Source: Metallyticus violacea
Lineage: Eukaryota > Arthropoda > Insecta > Mantodea > Metallyticidae
Length of the DNA stretch: 64,000 nucleotides
Reading direction: 5' to 3'
NCBI GenBank assembly: GCA_030762175.1
Contig: CM060833.1
Coordinates: forward strand, 164,269,001-164,333,000
The position numbers were made by a program, and so were the translations under genes. Below the pieces are notes generated by a model. That model saw only the letters and a program-made list of their open reading frames with translations. It ran no database searches and was not told the origin of the DNA. Position 1 is the first letter of the stretch, and each line of letters opens with the position of its first letter. Positions 60,831-64,000 of the stretch are shown one piece after another.

Positions 60831-61813
60831 ACATGAGACAGGTGGAAATCTGAAGGTCAGTCCATTTTGGTAGCCAAATTCTTTCAGAAAGAAGCAAACA
60901 ATTTCAGCCACACTGGCATTGGAGGTGAAAGCATTCTTTGCTCAACTAATTCACATACTTATGAAAGATTTTCATATCCACCGTAGTCTAGAAGAATGTC
61001 TAGTCACCAACGGCACACCACACTACTTCTCAATTTTTCATCATGAACAGGAATCTCGTTCACGATCACTAGCCTAAATGTCATATCTGGAATTGATCTG
61101 CTCACTTGGGAGGGTATATTTGTGATCTCTTATTTAAGGATGTGCATTGACAAGCCGCTTGAAGTAATATTAATAATAGTAGTTTAGTGTCTTCTGTTCA
61201 TCGAGCAATTTCAATTCTTGCTTATCAGTAACACAACGTTACTGTTCTTTTCCCCTGCAATTTGTGGCAATTTCAAACGTCCTCATAGTTCCCGTGGACT
61301 CCAGTTTCTTCAGTACATACTGAATAGAGAATTCTAATTGTTATTTCCGCCCCACACTGTGCAAAAATAGTTTTCACTATAGAGGCAGTAAAGAAGCCTA
61401 TATCACTGTATACCGGCTCTTTCTGTACTGTACGTACTAAAGACACGATGCTTGTTGATGATACCCTAACTGCAGTCAAGGACAAAGGAAGCGCAATTGG
61501 TTTTCACTGGGGTACATTTGTGTCCTTTCATAACTAAGCTTCTCATACACATTCGTGTCAAATTTCACAGAATTATGTGCACTAATTTGTACGTCATGAG
61601 GGAAAATCAGGGCTTTGGGAGATTGAGAAACCCATTGCACCATTGTAACCTCGGAGCCCCTGCACGTCTCATCTTTGGCGATTGTAATACGCCATTAAGT
61701 AGGTCACAAAGTGATGTGGGTACTACATGTTTAAATGGTGCTATTGCCCCTAGTTGACAACATTAGTCCGAAGGGAACTGATGATATTCCACACGTAACA
61801 ATCGATGTTTATA

Positions 61814-62720
61814 ATAGCGAAATAGCATTTGCAAGATGGCAGCGCCTCGAGCAGCGCTCCGATATTCGATTGTTGTGGGCATAGGGCATGTAATCTAAGA
61901 ATATTCATAAAGAAATGCTCCCCATCTACGGTGAGAAGTACCTGTCATGTCAAGCTGTTTACAATGAGGTAGGCTGGCTGTCGGAAATTGCCAAAAAAAG
62001 CGGATTTGCAACGAGTTGAAGACTTAATCCGAGCAGACAGAAGGGTAAACTATTTACGCTATAACCACTGCTACTGGTTGTTGACACGGCATGGTCCACC
62101 TCGTAATGCATGACGGGTTAGGTTTTTACAAAGTCTGTGCAGAATGAATGCAGTGCATACCGACCCCATTACTGGATCTGGTATTACAGCTTTTCAATCG
62201 CTGACACAGGTGATGAGTCTTGGGTTCACCATTTCCAACTCGAGACAAAGCGTGCGTCAAAGCAATGGAAACATCCTGTAATGTTTCGGACAAAAAGATT
62301 TAAAGTGACACCATCCACCGGAAGAGTGGCGTCGCAGTCTTCTGGGATCACGAAGACATACTGCTCACCGCATTGCATCCTCAAGGACAACTTTACTGTA
62401 ACACCCTTAGGAAATTTCGCGAGCCTATTCAACAAAAGCGACAAGAACTTCTCACCAAAGGCATCTCGCTCTTGCACGACAACGCACGTCCTCACATTGC
62501 CAGCAATACAAATGAGACGGCGAAATTTCAAGTGGGAATTTCTCGAGCATCGTGTAGTCCCGACGTTGATAAAAGCGACATCCATTTGTTTGTCCCTCTT
62601 CAACATAATCTTTCGGGTGAACATTTACTCGAGACTATGAAACCGTTGAAAGGAAAGTCGCTGAGTGGTTCCGATAGCAGTTGAAGGAATTTTATGCTGT
62701 GGGATTTCAGGAACTTGTTG
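61814..62720 (+). pseudogene. Decayed mariner, nearly whole transposase in fragments
   Basis: In order on the + strand across several frames: RWQRLEQRSDIRLLW, NIHKEMLPIYGEKYLSCQAV and ELIRADRRV-like (helix-turn-helix domain), then TGDESWVHHFQLETKRASKQ (first Asp), KRFKVTPSTGRVA, a frameshift into HPQGQLYCNTLRKFREPIQQ, LLHDNARPHIASNTNETAKF (second Asp), SPDVDKSDIHLFVPLQHNLS (third Asp). It belongs to the same lineage as 34860-35430. No inverted repeats were identified. Confidence 0.8.
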
Positions 62721-62726
62721 GTTTTT

Positions 62727-62978
62727 TTAGTAGTGTTTAACGCCCGTTTTTATTACTGAGGCACCACAGGCGGTGGACACTAATGATACATGAAATGATA
62801 TATTGGGAAAAGATTTTTTAAGGAAGGAAGCGTTCCAGGCCTAAGTTTAGAGTACCTCCCCGGCATTTGCCATTTATGAATGAGGGAAACCTGGAAAAAC
62901 TTCAGTCAGGGAGGGCGGTCCTGGTGGGAATCGAATCGAAGACCTCCCGCTCACGAGCCTTCGGCCATCCATGGCGGT
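62727..62978 (-). mobile_element. SINE family 1, minus strand
   Basis: Tail GTTTAACGCCCGTTTTTATT, GGCACCACAGGCGGTGGACA, body GAGTACCTCCCCGGCATTTG, head with a slightly damaged B box (GGGAATCGAATCG) and a deletion in the A-box region. It inserted just after the mariner fragment. Confidence 0.9.
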
Positions 62979-63009
62979 AAGGATCTGTTATGCATACCAT
63001 CAAGATTTA

Positions 63010-63520
63010 ATCAGCATAGAATATTAGGTTGCTTGTTGTGGATTTCTGCTGATAAATAACAGAAAGAGTAAGGGTCTCAAAACTGAACCTTGCTGTAAAC
63101 CTACTGTATATTTTGTTTTCTTTTTACCTGCTTTATAAGTAATTACTATCTTCCTATTGCTTAAACATGAATATAACATTTTACCTTTAATTCCAGTTTC
63201 AGATGTGAGACATAGTCAAACGCCTTACTCAAATCTAAAAATAATAACTAATTTATTTTCAAAATTTGACCCCTCTTCCTCTGTTAACAATATAAATTTA
63301 TTAATGAAATGTTTTCGTTTTTAAAGATATCTAGTTTCTTAATAACCAGTTTTGAAACTATTATCAAGATTGTTAAAAAATTGGTTAATAAAGTCTGATA
63401 TTGCTGTTATATAGGTAATAGAAATTTCCTTTCTGAAGCCATGTTGCTGTCTATTTAGTGTAACGTATTGTTTAGGAAATCTTTTCAAATAGTTTGCCAA
63501 AAACAGAAGTTAATGTTATT
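63010..63520 (-). pseudogene. LINE reverse-transcriptase fragment
   Basis: Read leftward, broken frames give HGFRKEISITYI (like Q-x-G-F-R-K-x-x-S-T), LDLSKAFDYVSH-like, YSCLSNRKIVITYKAGKKK and GLQQGSVLRPLLFLLFI, the conserved RT block usually written G-V-P-Q-G-S-V-L-G-P-L-L-F. The Y-x-D-D block is not present, so only RT fingers and palm part 1 survive. Related to CR1/Jockey-like LINEs. Confidence 0.7.
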
Positions 63521-64000
63521 GAAACGAAACGAAATTAAACAAACCCGATAAGAGAGAAAATAATAAATTATGTTGCATTACCTCTTAAACGCCGCTGGTA
63601 TATTATTTCAGGACTCCCGGAAAAAACCATTAGGCCACTGTTGACTTATTGACCAAGCGAAATTACTCTCGAGCTTTCAGGCCACATGTTGCCTATCCTT
63701 AGGTTTACGATGTTTTGCCGAAGAAGCCCGCGCACAGCTGTTCCTTATAAATGTAGGTCGAACATTTCCAGCTGGAGCCGGCCGGTACCTGGAAATACAA
63801 ACCTACCAAGAAAACAAACTGGAAGATTTATGTTCATCATGCTTAGCAAATCTCTTCTGTTGCAGTAATGTTGGGGCTTCTGTGCCTGCGCGTCCCCAGA
63901 CTTGATACACTTTAAGGCCCATTTACAGTGAAATTTAAACACAAGCATAATACAAACCAAAAGTTTGTACCTATGTTATTAATGAAAGCGTTCACATTGA

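Larger units (their letters stand above)
51024..64000 (+). other. Probable first intron of the M13 peptidase gene
   Basis: No second M13 exon (expected to continue with a D-P-C-x-D-F-Y-x-Y-x-C-G-x-W motif) was recognised to the right edge. The stretch is filled with SINEs, mariners and retroelement fragments listed separately; 52532-54077, 54707-55325 and 63530-64000 show nothing recognisable. Part of it could instead be intergenic if a downstream exon was missed. Confidence 0.5.

Overview
This window is AT-rich, intron-rich animal DNA crowded with transposon remnants. An insect is the best fit: the two recognisable genes have insect-like exon structure, and the repeats (tRNA-derived SINEs, mariner, Tc1, hAT, Harbinger and non-LTR elements) are of kinds common in large insect genomes. 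Placing it among Polyneoptera (stick insect, cockroach or termite, orthopteran) is only a guess. There are no bacterial-type operons, CRISPR arrays or ribosomal RNA genes.

Region 1 (1-23.4 kb) is the 3' two-fifths or so of a long-chain acyl-CoA synthetase gene of the ACSL3/4 type on the + strand. Six coding exons (4338-4474, 6790-6929, 10153-10325, 13610-13873, 19080-19355, 22476-22630) join in phase and encode about 380 residues, ending at a TGA followed by a 3' UTR with two AATAAA signals. The N-terminal exons lie upstream of the window. The introns hold a LINE endonuclease remnant, three foldback elements, SINEs, and mariner, Tc1, Harbinger and hAT fossils. One extra splice-bounded 69-bp segment would act as a poison exon if included.

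Region 2 (23.4-50 kb) is mostly intergenic. A terminal-exon-like segment on the - strand (25062-24809) may be the end of an unrecognised gene convergent with ACSL. The rest is mobile-element debris: a 1.3-kb mariner with both inverted repeats, a 1.49-kb Tc1-like element, two internally deleted copies of a DUF4817-type Tc1/mariner transposon, further transposase fragments, SINEs, a diverged tandem repeat and several microsatellites.

Region 3 (50.2-64 kb) begins with the 5' end of an M13 (neprilysin-like) metallopeptidase gene on the + strand. The first coding exon (50511-51023) encodes a cytosolic tail, one transmembrane helix and the first cysteine pair. Its 5' UTR holds two tiny upstream ORFs inside a possible 90-bp intron. 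No further exon was recognised, so the remainder reads as first-intron DNA: a tandem duplication, nested SINEs, a mariner with intact TIRs and TA duplications, a GIY-YIG (Penelope-like) fragment and a LINE reverse-transcriptase fragment.

The most unusual pattern is a small foldback family with four copies (7.4, 8.3, 10.4 and 24.0 kb). Each has an asymmetric head resembling GGAAC...CACAGTGAAGC, a long palindrome and a GAAAC-containing core. Two copies have 13-14 bp target-site duplications. The 24-kb copy carries a nearly complete hammerhead-ribozyme-like core. The two main SINE families have 13 and 7 copies here, and several have clear target-site duplications.
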